This document shows positions 36,798 through 46,411 of a DNA stretch of 64,000 nt, one piece after another (position 1 is the first letter of the stretch; every line of letters begins with the position of its first letter). Where the stretch lies: NCBI GenBank assembly GCA_016711435.1, contig JADJSY010000085.1:11796-75795 (forward strand). The letters run 5' to 3'. The notes below the pieces were generated by a model. That model saw only the letters and a list, made by a program, of their open reading frames with translations. It did not search any database and was not told where the DNA came from. This DNA is from Lewinellaceae bacterium. GTDB taxonomy: Bacteria > Bacteroidota > Bacteroidia > Chitinophagales > Saprospiraceae. A program made the translations under genes and the position numbers.

Positions 36798-37354
36798 TGC
36801 AGAAAAATGGAATCGGTGGTGACGGACAATGTGGTGGTATCGTTTTGGCTCAGGCGCAGTTCAAATTGCTGCCAGCCGGCCATTGCGGGCGGCTGCACCA
36901 GCAAAAAGTCGAAATCAGTAGCCTGGTAGAAACTCCAGATTCCTGATATAGCAGGCGCTGCATCAACGGTAGCCTGGTAGCGCAGTGGAGAGCGGCTGCG
37001 GTCGGCAAAACGAAACAAGTCTGACACGTCTGTTCCGGGCGGATGATCGCCCAAACCGGTCAGGGTAAAAATCCGGCAATCGGTGGCAGCCGGCGACAGA
37101 ACAAAATAAGGGCACTCCACACCAGCCGTGTCTGCCTGGTTTCGCACCTCTACAAACGTGGACAAACGGAATCCATAGGCGTTCAAAAATCCATTGGCGC
37201 CGGGAGCGAGCACAACGGCTTCGGCGCCGCGGTTGTCTATATGTGCCGTTTCTGTCTGGCTGATTTTGAGCGCAACTTCGGGGCCTTCACATTCTTCGAC
37301 GCACTTGAGCCGGGCGAAGGCGAGGAAGAGGAGGGCGAGAAGAAGAAGTTTTGC
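36794..37354 (-). CDS. Hypothetical secreted protein (start-proximal frameshift)
   Basis: The frame is open from beyond 37354 and ends at 36794, overlapping the next gene by ATGA. The best start is ATG 37354; one extra A in the following CAAAAC would give MQKLLLLALLFLAFARLKC, a lipoprotein-like signal, so a homopolymer error is likely there. The mature part (ALKISQTETAHIDNRGAE, FRLSTFVEVRNQADTAGVE, WQQFELRLSQNDTTTLSV) looks like an all-beta domain. Not recognised as a family; co-expressed with a barrel protein. Confidence 0.55.
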   Translation of the reverse strand, partial: AKLLLLALLFLAFARLKCVEECEGPEVALKISQTETAHIDNRGAEAVVLAPGANGFLNAYGFRLSTFVEVRNQADTAGVECPYFVLSPAATDCRIFTLTGLGDHPPGTDVSDLFRFADRSRSPLRYQATVDAAPAISGIWSFYQATDFDFLLVQPPAMAGWQQFELRLSQNDTTTLSVTTDSIFLQ

Positions 37355-37489
37355 ATGGGTGGTGGGTTTTATTTCTTTAACGAAGAAATGGGGGTTGGGG
37401 TTGGGTGGGGGGTGCAGCGCTATTTACTCCTCATTCTCTGATTCTGAAAATAAGTCAATTTTAACCAGAAAAACCTAATTGAAGAGCCT

Positions 37490-37774
37490 CTAGGTCGGAA
37501 TTTGTTCTTGTATTCTTTTACTTTCTTGACTTGCGCCAGGGAGTAGTTGGTAATAACACTGACATACGGAATTGGTCAATGCCATACTTCTCCCCAAATT
37601 GCCAAAAGAGGAGTTGAGGAAAGAAGAAGCAAATGGAGTGGCATTCAAGAAAGCCTTACTTTTTATTTTGAGACATTGCCTCATCCAAAAGGATAAAAAG
37701 CGCCAATCCATCAGCATTTGTGGATGTTCAGAAACGACATCCATCAATTGAATTTCGATGAAACCATCTTGCAT
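37490..37774 (-). pseudogene. STAS-like (DUF4325) protein, frameshifted
   Basis: The open piece MQDGFIEIQLMDVVSEHPQML, then in another frame DGLALFILLDEAMSQNKK, then NATPFASSFLNSSFGNLG, fits the DUF4325 'STAS-like' family, whose hallmark is the Ser/Phe-rich xSSFLNxSFG stretch. It lies 28 bp after a GHKL ATPase gene, the pairing usual for this family. Frame changes inside runs of A suggest sequence error or decay. Confidence 0.5.
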
Positions 37775-37802
37775 GATATTGTGCTATTTTTACAAATATA
37801 GG

Positions 37803-38520
37803 CTAAAACGTAAAATCATCCAAACATTTCAAATTCTTTTCATCGAAAGTGGATGTATCCAGAGTTATATCGAAATGAGTACCTTGGAAATTATGCCTTA
37901 TTGTGAAGAACTCAATTCTATGATTGTCCATAATCATCATCGCATCATTTGAAACAACTCGTAAGGTGCCGTTGTTCATTTTAATAATTGCGCGTAATGT
38001 GTCTAACCCAAAACCACGGTTTTGTGGAGAACTTTTTGTAGAAAACGCCTTTTCAAAGGCTATTCGAAGAGCATCATGTGGCAACAAGACAGGCTTGTTA
38101 TGTTTTTGCAAAAAGGTATTAATCTTAAAAGGAATCCCGGTGCCAAAATCGCAAATTGCTACCTTCATTTTATTCGGGATGGGATAAAATTGGCTTGTCG
38201 TATACCCAAGTGACAGTTGAATTTGCATGATCAATGATGTTATTGAATAATTCATGAGCGTGATATTTGTGGATCCACGCTCTTTTCTTGCAAGAAGTTA
38301 GTCTCAAAGTAATGTTGTGCATAATTGACATAAGGAGTAAGCCTTGGAGGATTCAACTTCCAAAGGCAAAGATTGGTCATTTGGTGTTTTGAGTATAGTC
38401 TTCTCGGTTAAAACCCATTATCCCAATATTCAAAAAGTGAATTGTTGTTAAATATTGACGCAGCCGATTTTCGCCGGGTAGAAAGAATATTGACTCCATT
38501 CAGAATACTCTTCAATCAAA
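37803..38520 (-). pseudogene. GHKL (HATPase) ATP-binding protein, frameshifted
   Basis: The last 150 residues are open and contain VAICDFGTGIPFKI (G1 box), then KAFSTKSSPQNRGFGLDTLRAII (G2 box). The N box, HELFNNIIDHANS, is upstream in another frame (about 38245-38290), and weaker coding traces (YSLCQLCTTLL) extend to about 38520. It pairs with a STAS-like gene, a combination known from regulatory ATPase/anti-sigma-like modules. The 38256-38520 part is read only across frame changes. Confidence 0.55.
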
Positions 38521-38756
38521 CATGCCAATAATACTACATGAAAAGGTTCAACGAAAAAGCATTCCTAAAATCAAATACTACTTCCGAAACCCAGGAGCAA
38601 ATCTGTTGTCATTGATAAATTTAGTCCACAGGCTTTTGCCTGAAGTGCTTTTTATTGAAATCGTTTTTCATAAAAAAGCAGGCTGTGCCAATCGGATATG
38701 CACTATTTATTGTTTTCAATTATTTGAGATTGCAAAAACGTGTAACTGCCGCTAGA
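38521..38756. other. Gene-free AT-rich stretch
   Basis: No credible gene on either strand. Short coding-like traces on the minus strand (for example AYPIGTACFFMKNDF) are interrupted by stops. Given the antitoxin just upstream, a decayed toxin is possible but I cannot identify one. Confidence 0.35.
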
Positions 38757-38992
38757 TCACTCATCAAATGGCAAAGCACGATCCTTCCGTTCATTAATTT
38801 GCCATTCTAACGCATCTCCAAATGAAGAAGGAGCGGTTGCTTTGAAGTTGAGAATTCTTTCAATTGCTTTTTCTCGCTCCTCATCGTTACGGTTTTTTGT
38901 TCAATATGCTTGAACGGAATATTCAAGCGCCGAACCAAACTCAAGATCAGTTCGGCATCCCGTGGGTCGGATATTTCCAATTGAAGTATCAT
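38757..38992 (-). pseudogene. Antitoxin-like small protein (one frameshift)
   Basis: The first frame gives MILQLEISDPRDAELILSL then VRRLNIPFKHIEQK. After a shift near 38895 the next reads EEREKAIERILNFKATAPS and FGDALEWQINERKDRALPFDE, stopping at 38757. The two halves together are about 78 residues and resemble small Bacteroidota antitoxins with an N-terminal strand region and a charged tail. Its ATG begins inside a truncated nucleotidyltransferase-like frame, marking an insertion or deletion junction. Confidence 0.5.
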
Positions 38993-39041
38993 ACTCGTTT
39001 AACAATTGTAAAAACGCTCTGAAATCATTGTTCAGTACCAT
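38991..39041 (-). pseudogene. 5' stub of a nucleotidyltransferase-like protein
   Basis: MVLNNDFRAFLQLLNEY is the typical start of small Bacteroidota nucleotidyltransferases (often LNNDFKEFLxLLN followed by the NTase core). The core is missing and the sequence runs directly into an antitoxin-like gene. Identification rests on 17 residues and on the preceding partner gene. Confidence 0.4.
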
Positions 39042-39180
39042 ATTTCCAGCGGTTATACTCCTCGCGGATTTGTTCCAGGGCTAAAATACGTTCGTAATAA
39101 GGCCGACTTTGCCAGTAAGCAAAATCGTTGCCCTGCTCTTTTAACTTGCCTTTGCGAACGGCTGTTTTGTCCATTTCCAT
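39025..39180 (-). CDS. Small conserved-type protein paired with a nucleotidyltransferase stub
   Basis: 51 residues, MEMDKTAVRKGKLKEQ and NDFAYWQSRPYYERILALE then QIREEYNRWKYGTEQ. Short proteins of this form (WxxRPxxERIxALExIRxEYxRWKYG) commonly precede nucleotidyltransferase genes in Bacteroidota, in what look like toxin-antitoxin-type pairs. Its end overlaps the start of the stub at 39041. Function unknown. Confidence 0.6.
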   Translation of the reverse strand: MEMDKTAVRKGKLKEQGNDFAYWQSRPYYERILALEQIREEYNRWKYGTEQ

Positions 39181-39203
39181 ACTTCAAAGATACATTTTTA
39201 ACC

Positions 39204-42200
39204 TCACATATTCCTCCTATACTGCCCGCCCACTTCAAACAAAGCGCCCGTAATCTGCCCCAGCGAGCAGGTTTTCACCGCTTCCATTAATTCCGCGAAC
39301 AGGTTGCCGTTCTGAATAGCCACCTGTTGCAGGCGTTTTAAGGCGGCTGCTGATTGATCCGCATTGGCTTTGTGCAGGTTTTGCAGCGTAGCGATCTGAT
39401 CCTGTTTTTCTTCCTCTGTGGCGCGGATCACCTCGCGGGGCAGGATGGTCGGCGAGCCTTCTTTGGACAGAAAAGTATTCACCCCGATCAGCGGCAGTTC
39501 GCCGGTGTGTTTCAGGGTTTCGTAGTACAGGCTTTCTTCCTGGATTTTGCCGCGCTGATACATGGTTTCCATCGCTCCCAGCACACCGCCGCGTTCGGTG
39601 ATGCGGTCGAATTCCAGGAGCACGGCTTCTTCCACCAGGTCGGTCAGTTCCTCGATAATGAAGGAGCCTTGCAGCGGATTTTCATTTTTCGCCAGACCCA
39701 GTTCGTGGTTGATGATCATCTGGATCGCCATTGCGCGGCGCACGCTGTCCTCGGTCGGCGTCGTGATGGCCTCGTCGAAGGCGTTCGTATGCAAGGAGTT
39801 GCAGTTGTCGTAAATCGCGTACAGCGCCTGCAACGTAGTGCGGATGTCGTTGAAAGCGATTTCCTGGGCGTGCAGGCTGCGGCCGCTGGTCTGGATATGG
39901 TATTTCAGCATCTGGCTGCGCTCGTTGGCGCCGTACAGCTGTTTCATGGCTTTGGCCCAGATGCGACGTGCCACACGACCGATGACTGCGTATTCAGGGT
40001 CGACGCCGTTGGAAAAAAAGAACGATAGGTTCGGCGCAAAATCATCCACTTTCATGCCCCGTGAGCGGTAATATTCCACAAAAGTGAAACCGTTGGAGAG
40101 CGTAAAGGCCAGTTGGGAAATGGGGTTGGCGCCCGCTTCCGCAATGTGGTAGCCCGAAATGGACACGGAATAAAAATTGCGGATTTTGTTTTGAATAAAA
40201 TATTCCTGCACATCGCCCATCACCCGCAGACTGAATTCCGTGCTGAAAATACAGGTGTTTTGCGCCTGGTCTTCTTTCAGAATGTCGGCCTGCACGGTGC
40301 CGCGCACGGAGGAAAGGGCCTTGGCTTTGATTTTTTCGTAGACATCGGGAGGCAGTACTTCGTCGCCGGTGATGCCGAGCAGGAGGAGGCCGAGGCCGTT
40401 GTTGCCCTTGAGGTAGCGTAGTGAGGGGGTGACTTGAAGTCACCCCCTCACTTGGTGCATGGGGCGTAGTGACGGGGTGACTCGAAGTCACCCCGTCACT
40501 AAAGGCGCGATACTGTGGCCTTTCCACCCCCTTATCGTCATATTTTTCTTTCAAACGCGTTTCCACTAAATGCTCCAGGCCGTTTTCCCGAATATACCGC
40601 TCGCATTGCTGGTCGATGGCCGCATTCATAAAAAACGCCGCAATCGTCGCTGCCGGGCCGTTGATGGTCATGGAAACCGAGGTTTTCGGATCGCAGAGAT
40701 CGAAACCGGAATAGAGTTTTTTGGCGTCGTCGAGGCAACAGATGCTCACACCCGAATTACCCACTTTGCCATAAATGTCGGGCCGGAAATCGGGGTCTTC
40801 GCCGTATAGCGTTACCGAATCGAACGCCGTGCTGAGCCGTGCCGCCGGGAGCCCCGCCGAGACGTAGTGGAAACGGCGGTTGGTGCGTTCGGGGCCGCCT
40901 TCGCCGGCAAACATCCGCGTGGGGTCTTCGCCTTCGCGTTTAAAAGGGAACACGCCGGCGGTGTAGGGAAATTCGCCGGGCACGTTTTCCTGCAATGACC
41001 AGCGCAGGATTTCACCCCAGTCCGCCCATTTCGGGAGACAAACTTTCGGAATTTTCAGGTGGCTCAGGCTTTCCGTTTTGGTCAGCACCTTGATTTCTTT
41101 GCCGCGCACCAAGTAGATGTATTCCTCGCCGGCGTAACGTTTTTTCTTGTCCTCCCAGGATTCGAGGATGCGGAGGCATTCGCCATCGAGGTCTTTTTTT
41201 AATTCATTGATAATTGATAATTGATAATTGATAATGGAGGATGTTGCATCCGAAGTGGGTTGCGAACGCAGCAGGTTTTGGGTGGTTTCCAGGGCAAAAA
41301 GTTGGCGGGCGATGTTGACCTGCTTGTCGACCCATTCGTCGTATTTGCGGTTGCTTTCGCTGATTTCGCTCAAATAACGTGTGCGATTGGGCGGAATGAT
41401 GTAGATTTTTTCGGAGACCTCGCCACTGGAACTGAAATGAGAATCCAGCCCGGCATTGCCTTTTTCGTTCATCAGTTCGATGACGCGGCGGTAGAGTTGG
41501 TTGACGCCGGGGTCGTTGAACTGGCTGGCGATACAGCCGAACACGGGCATTTCATCCACACTTTTATCCCAGGCATTGCGGTTGCGCTGCACCTGTTTGC
41601 GCACGTCGCGCAGGGCGTCCAGGGCGCCGCGTTTGTCAAATTTGTTGATGGCAATCACATCCGCGAAGTCGAGCATGTCGATTTTTTCCAGCTGCGTAGC
41701 CGCCCCGAATTCGGGTGTCATGATGTACAGCGACACGTCGCTGTGGTCGACGATCTCGGTATCGCTCTGACCGATACCACTCGTTTCGAGGATAATCAGG
41801 TCGAAACGGGCCGCTTTCAGGATGTCGACGGCGGCATGGACGTATTTTGACAGGGCCAGGTTCGACTGCCGCGTGGCCAGCGAGCGCATATACACCCGCG
41901 GGTTGTTGATCGCATTCATCCGGATGCGGTCACCCAGCAGCGCGCCGCCGGTTTTGCGTTTGGACGGATCGACCGAAACGATGGCAATGGTTTTGTCGCT
42001 GAAATCGAGGATAAAACGCCGCACGAGTTCGTCGACCATGCTCGATTTGCCCGCGCCGCCCGTGCCCGTTATACCGAGCACTGGTGTTTGGTGTTTGGTG
42101 TTTGGTGTTTCGGACTTCGCACTGACGACTTCGGACTTCGCACTTTTATTGACTGACGACTTCGCACTTCGCACTTCGGACTCTTTCAGTTTCGGGGCAA

Positions 42201-42789
42201 TTTCCTTTTCGTAGTACTCCGGGTTGTTTTCTGCGATGGAAATGAGGCGCGCAACGGTGTTGTTTCGCTTGTAACTTCCCGAAAGTTTAAAACTTTCGGG
42301 AAGTTGGAGTTCTTCCAAATGCTTCATTTCTCCGTTCATGGAAAAACCGATCGGGAAATCGCATTTTTCCAGCACATCATTGATCATACCCTGCAAACCC
42401 ATCGAGCGGCCATCGTCGGGGTGGTAGATACGGGTGATACCGTAGGCCTGCAATTCGGCAATTTCGGAAGGCAGGATGGTGCCGCCGCCGCCGCCGAAAA
42501 TTTTGATATGCCCTGCGCCGCGTTCTTTCAGCAGGTCGTACATGTATTTGAAAAACTCGTTGTGGCCGCCCTGGTAACTCGTGATGGCGATGCCCTGCAC
42601 GTCTTCCTGAATGGCGCAATCCACAATTTCCTGCACGGAACGGTTGTGGCCGAGGTGGATGATCTCCGCGCCGCTGCTCTGCATGATGCGGCGCATGATA
42701 TTGATGGCGGCATCGTGCCCGTCGAACAGGCTGGCAGCGGTGACGATACGTATTTTGTGGTGGGGCTGGTATGGTGCGGGCTGTTGCAT
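39204..42789 (-). CDS. icmF: IcmF-type fused acyl-CoA mutase (one frameshift; carries in-frame repeats)
   Basis: About 1190 residues. N-terminal B12-binding domain (LFDGHDAAI, SYQGGHN, GGGGGTI), a MeaB/ArgK-like GTPase with Walker A GTGGAGKSS and NKFDKRG, then the mutase substrate domain (FPFKREGEDPTRMFAGEGGPE, SFFFSNGVDPEY). This order is IcmF, a coenzyme-B12 isobutyryl/pivalyl/isovaleryl-CoA mutase fused to its G-protein chaperone. The frame changes near 40395 (TTGCCC run). Four different repeat types lie inside the gene at 40421-40501, 41201-41236, 42082-42184 and 42273-42305, all at domain junctions or loops. Confidence 0.92.
40421..40501. repeat. Two tandem perfect hairpins inside icmF
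   Basis: Hairpin 1 (40421-40451) has 15-bp arms GTGAGGGGGTGACTT; hairpin 2 (40467-40501) has 16-bp arms TAGTGACGGGGTGACT around CGA. Both are translated, giving a duplicated SEGVTSSHP-type peptide in the mutase domain. Confidence 0.9.
41201..41236. repeat. TTGATAA tandem repeat inside icmF
   Basis: Four units of TTGATAA / TTGATAATTGATAA encode SIINYQLSIIN between the GTPase and mutase domains. Confidence 0.9.
42082..42184. repeat. TGTTTGG and CTTCGCACTTCGGA repeats inside icmF
   Basis: The same GTGTTTGGTGTTTGG unit found between other genes, followed by CTTCGCACTTCGGA units, encodes a linker of KSETPNTKHQTP and SEVRSAKS type between the B12 and GTPase domains. Confidence 0.9.
42273..42305. 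repeat. Perfect palindrome, copy 2, inside icmF
   Basis: Identical to 23543-23575. Its 33 nt equal 11 codons and encode LPESFKLSGSY in the linker after the B12 domain. Confidence 0.95.
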
Positions 42790-42906
42790 GGCTTCCTTTG
42801 CTTGGCAAGGTGGTGGTGGAAATTCGGTGCAAAATTAGGGCATTCCGTTGGTTAGTTATCGGTTATCGGTTATTAGTTATCAGGGGTGATATGGTTTGGC
42901 ATTTAC

Positions 42907-44269
42907 CTAAGCCAAGATAACCCCATAACGAATAACCAATAACCAATAACTAATAACAAGCTCTCCCGCCAGCAACCGCAACCGAATCTCCGTCGATTTC
43001 AAATTAAACAACACCAGGTTCCGCCGCACGAGGGCCTGTTCCAGGGTATTCTGGGCCGTTTGAATTTCGAGGCCGTTGGTGGTGCCGACCCGGAAACGTT
43101 CGGTGCTGACATTCAGGTTTTCGCGGGCGATACCGACGTTTTCTTCTTCCAGCGTCAGGATTTGTTGTTGTATCTGGTAGAAAGTCAACTGGTTATCGAG
43201 GTCGGTTTCAAAAGTCAGGCGTTGCGCTTCCGTGCGCAGGGAGGCCTGTTGAGCGGCCAATTGGGCCGTTTCTACCTGGCGGCGAATGTTGCCGCCGGTG
43301 TACAGCGGTACACTCAGGGTAGCGCCGATCGCCAGGCCTGCGCCGGTGTTGTTCAGCAAAATACCTGCGCCATTGTCGGCGCGTTGCGCATTGAACTGGC
43401 TGGTGCCGGTGATGACCGGCTTGTTGAGCGTGCGGGCTTCATCGACCTGTAAGGCAGATACTTCGGCGCTTTTTTTGCAGGGCCAGCAGGGTAGGGTTTT
43501 GGGATACCACTTTCTGAATCAGGGCATTGCGTTCCGGATTGTAGGTGTTTTGCAGGGTTTCATCCACTTCAAAAGGTGTTTCTGCGGGCCGTACCAACAG
43601 CCGGTTGAGGCTGCGTTTTGAGGCGGTCGTGGCATTCTGTTGCGTCAGCAGATCGGAGCGGCGCTGATTCAGGTCGATGCGGGCTTGGAGGGCATCGGTC
43701 TGGGCGGCAAAACCGGCGGCTAAACGCGCTTCGGCAATACGCAGGCGTTCCTCGTTGAGTGCGATGACTTCTATCAAGGCCTTTTCCTGCAAGCGGCCCC
43801 GCACAATGTCGTAATAGGCTTGTAATACGCTGGAAGTAGTGTTTTGAACCGTATTTTGCAGGTTCAGCGTTCCCAGGTTTTCCAGTTCGCCCAGCCGTTT
43901 TTTGGTAATCTGCATCCGGCGGCCATTGAACAGGGTCCAGCTGAGTTGCACGGCCGCATTGAGCGTATTCGATGGTACGCCATAGTTTTCATTGACCCTT
44001 CCGTCAAAGAACTTCTGGTATTGAAACGCGTTTACGGCGGCATTTTCACCGGCTACTAGATTGATGACAGGCAACATCCCGGCATTGGCACGGGTATTAT
44101 TCAGCCGGGCGATGTCGGCATCGGCCCGACTCAGGCGGATATCGAAGTTGTTTTCCAGCGCAATACGAACCGCTTCATCGGCGCTGAGCAGTGGACCCGG
44201 AGCCGGGGTAACCTGGCTGTAGAGATGCAGGGTGTAAAAGAAGGAAAAGAAAAAAAGAAGTTGTTTCAT
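42907..44269 (-). CDS. TolC-family outer-membrane efflux protein (one frameshift)
   Basis: Signal peptide (MKQLLFFFSFFYTLHLYSQ) followed by two OEP repeats: AVRIALENNFDIRLSRADAD and LSWTLFNGRRMQITKKRL in the first half, GATLSVPLYTGGNIRRQVE and VSTERFRVGTTNGLEIQTAQ in the second. The halves join at a frame change near 43478. TolC proteins form the OM channel of tripartite exporters; the HlyD gene at 32726 is too far away to be assigned as its partner. The C-terminal tail (LVISYWLLVIRYGVILA) is encoded by a TTATTAGTTATTGGTTATT repeat, so the natural end is near LLAGE. Confidence 0.88.
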
Positions 44270-44457
44270 GGAAAAGTGACCAGGTTGAAAAGATACGGAG
44301 CGGGAAGGGAAGGTATTTTTGGGTTTTTGTTTGGGGTTTTCCGTGGTGGTTTAGCATAAAGAATTAGGCAAAATAATTTTGCACACCTACTTAAAGCAAA
44401 GGGCAAAGAGCAATTGGTAGTGGCGAAACGACTTCAACAGTCTTTTAAACATCAGGT

Positions 44458-45000
44458 TCAACGGCGGTGCGCTCCAAAAAAAGGTAATGTCCTGTCTTTT
44501 TCAGAAACCAACACTTGTGTGAGATCGAATTCCCAGTCAATATTCAGTTGAGGGTCGTCATAACGCAGTCCGCCTTCGTGGGCTTTGGCATAATAGTTAT
44601 CACACTTGTAGGCAAATTCTGCTGTTTCGCTGAGAACTAAGTAACCGTGGGCGAAGCCGCGGGGCACAAAAAGTTGGCGTTTATTCTCCGCACTGAGCCG
44701 AATGCTGTACCATTTTCCGTAGCTGGGCGATTCCGGGCGGAGATCGACTACTACATCGAGTACCTCGCCTTCCAGCACGCGTACCAATTTTGCCTGTGCC
44801 ATAGCGCCGGTCTGGTAGTGCAGCCCCCGCAAAACGCCCTGCATAGATCGCGCCTGGTTATCCTGTACAAAATCGACCTCTATACCGGCCTCTTCCCAGG
44901 TTTTCCGGTTGTAACTTTCATAAAAATAACCCCGGTCGTCGTGCCATATCTGGGGTTCAAAAACCAATAAATCGGAAACAGGTGTGCTTGAAAACGGCAT
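44458..45000 (-). CDS. rfbC: dTDP-4-dehydrorhamnose 3,5-epimerase
   Basis: 180 residues from the ATG at 45000 (MPFSSTPVSDLLVFEPQIW), preferred over an upstream ATG because it matches the family's N-terminus. The cupin-fold epimerase motifs are clear: DDRGYFYESY, DNQARSMQGVLRGLHYQ (catalytic His), VLDVVVDLRPESPSYGKW, FVPRGFAHGYLVLSE and the ending WEFDLTQVLVSEKDRTLPFF. It makes dTDP-4-keto-L-rhamnose for surface polysaccharide. No other rml genes are in the window. Confidence 0.93.
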   Translation of the reverse strand: MPFSSTPVSDLLVFEPQIWHDDRGYFYESYNRKTWEEAGIEVDFVQDNQARSMQGVLRGLHYQTGAMAQAKLVRVLEGEVLDVVVDLRPESPSYGKWYSIRLSAENKRQLFVPRGFAHGYLVLSETAEFAYKCDNYYAKAHEGGLRYDDPQLNIDWEFDLTQVLVSEKDRTLPFFGAHRR

Positions 45001-45090
45001 ATTTTTGTAAAATTTGAAGCCGCAAAGGTGCGGAAATCCTGCCAAAAGCAATATGCCAAACCTGACTATAATCATGTGCTACGGTTTCAC

Positions 45091-45098
45091 TACATTTG
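45091..45098 (+). promoter_or_regulatory. Candidate -7 box of the HD-PycTM gene
   Basis: TACATTTG is an exact TAnnTTTG match 40 nt before the start at 45139. No clear -33 element. Confidence 0.4.
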
Positions 45099-45138
45099 CC
45101 CGCCTTATTCATATCCAACGGTGTAACTTTTTGAATTT

Positions 45139-46374
45139 ATGACTGCCGAAGAGCAATTATTGCAAGATACTGAAATCTATATCAAAGACTATTTTGCCGA
45201 ACATATACGGCAGGAATACGTATTTCACGACCTGGAACACACTGTTCAGACGGTTGCGGCCGTCCACATGATCGGAGAAGGCTTTCATTTGGATCAACGC
45301 GATATGCTGGTGCTGCAACTGGCTACCTGGTTTCACGATACCGGCTATTTCGACGGGCCAAAGGATCACGAAGCGCGCAGTTGTACCATTGCAGAGCAAT
45401 ATTTACGCGGAAAAATCAGCGACGACGAACTGGACGCTGTTTTAGGTTGTATCCGCGCCACCAAGGTGCCGCAGCAACCGAATAACCTGCTGGAACAAAT
45501 TATTTGCGACGGCGACCTGAGTCACTTAGGTATGGAAAGCTACTGGGATCGCACGGGCAAGTTTCGGCAGGAACTGATTCTGACCCGGAAATCCATCATG
45601 AGCGAGCAGGACTGGGTGGATTTCGAGCTGAATTTTATGCTCAACCACAATTACCACACGGCGGTCGCTAACGAACTTTTTAACAAACGGAAAGCCAAAC
45701 ATATCCAGCAATTACTCAAACAGAAACGTCGCCTCAACCCCGACAAAGCACCGACCGTGGAAGAACTGGCGTTGATGGATGAAGAAGAAAAAAGCGGCAA
45801 TATCAAAAAAGTGCTGCGCGAGAGTGAAAACGAGCTCAAAATGGCCCGTTTCGGGCGTGGGGTGGAAACCATGTACCGCACAACCTACCGCACCCATACC
45901 AACTTGAGCTCGATGGCCGACAGCAAAGCCAACCTCATGCTTTCGGTCAATGCCATCGTGATTTCTATTCTGGTGTCCAACCTGCTGCCCAAGTTGCAGG
46001 ATGGCCCGACTATGAAATTAATCATTCCCACCATTCTGCTGACGGCTACCTGCCTGGGTTCTATGGTGTTCGCTACCCTGGCTACACGGCCCAAAGTGAC
46101 GGAAGGCATCGTGACCCGCGAAGCCATTCGGGCGCGGAAAGCCAACCTGCTGTTCTTTGGAAATTTTTACAATATGTCGCTCGACGAATTCCAGTGGGGT
46201 GTGAATGAAATGCTCAAAGACCCGGAGTTTTTGTACAGTTCCATGAGTCGCGACTTGTATTTTCTCGGTATCGTATTGGCGAAGAAATACCAATATCTTA
46301 GCATCTGCTACAATATATTTATGTTCGGACTCATTGTGTCGGTAGCAGCGTTTGCCATCAGCTTTGTCGTTTGA
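45139..46374 (+). CDS. HD-domain phosphohydrolase fused to a Pycsar-effector-like TM domain
   Basis: 411 residues. The N-terminal HD domain has His30, His34, the WFHDTGYFDG pair (His66-Asp67) and CDGDLSHLG, the metal ligands of HD phosphohydrolases. A helical linker (about 195-240) leads to a C-terminal region with helices at about 268-290, 297-320 and 388-411 and the TNLSSMADSKANLMLSVNAIV stretch. That stretch is the signature of the PycTM (DUF5706) domain, known from effectors of Pycsar anti-phage systems. No cyclase gene is adjacent; a dolichol-phosphate-mannose-synthase-like gene follows 37 bp later. Role in defence or nucleotide signalling is inference. Confidence 0.85.
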   Translation: MTAEEQLLQDTEIYIKDYFAEHIRQEYVFHDLEHTVQTVAAVHMIGEGFHLDQRDMLVLQLATWFHDTGYFDGPKDHEARSCTIAEQYLRGKISDDELDAVLGCIRATKVPQQPNNLLEQIICDGDLSHLGMESYWDRTGKFRQELILTRKSIMSEQDWVDFELNFMLNHNYHTAVANELFNKRKAKHIQQLLKQKRRLNPDKAPTVEELALMDEEEKSGNIKKVLRESENELKMARFGRGVETMYRTTYRTHTNLSSMADSKANLMLSVNAIVISILVSNLLPKLQDGPTMKLIIPTILLTATCLGSMVFATLATRPKVTEGIVTREAIRARKANLLFFGNFYNMSLDEFQWGVNEMLKDPEFLYSSMSRDLYFLGIVLAKKYQYLSICYNIFMFGLIVSVAAFAISFVV

Positions 46375-46411
46375 TGGATTTGATTCATTCAGAACAGGAA
46401 CAACGGAAGCA

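Noticed and set aside
40421..40501. CRISPR-like array because of two similar hairpins
   Set aside because: Only two units, no spacers of regular length and no cas genes; they are translated within icmF.
32726..44269. A single tripartite exporter made of the HlyD and TolC proteins in this window
   Set aside because: The genes are about 9 kb apart in different operons and no ABC, MFS or RND component is present, so pairing cannot be supported.
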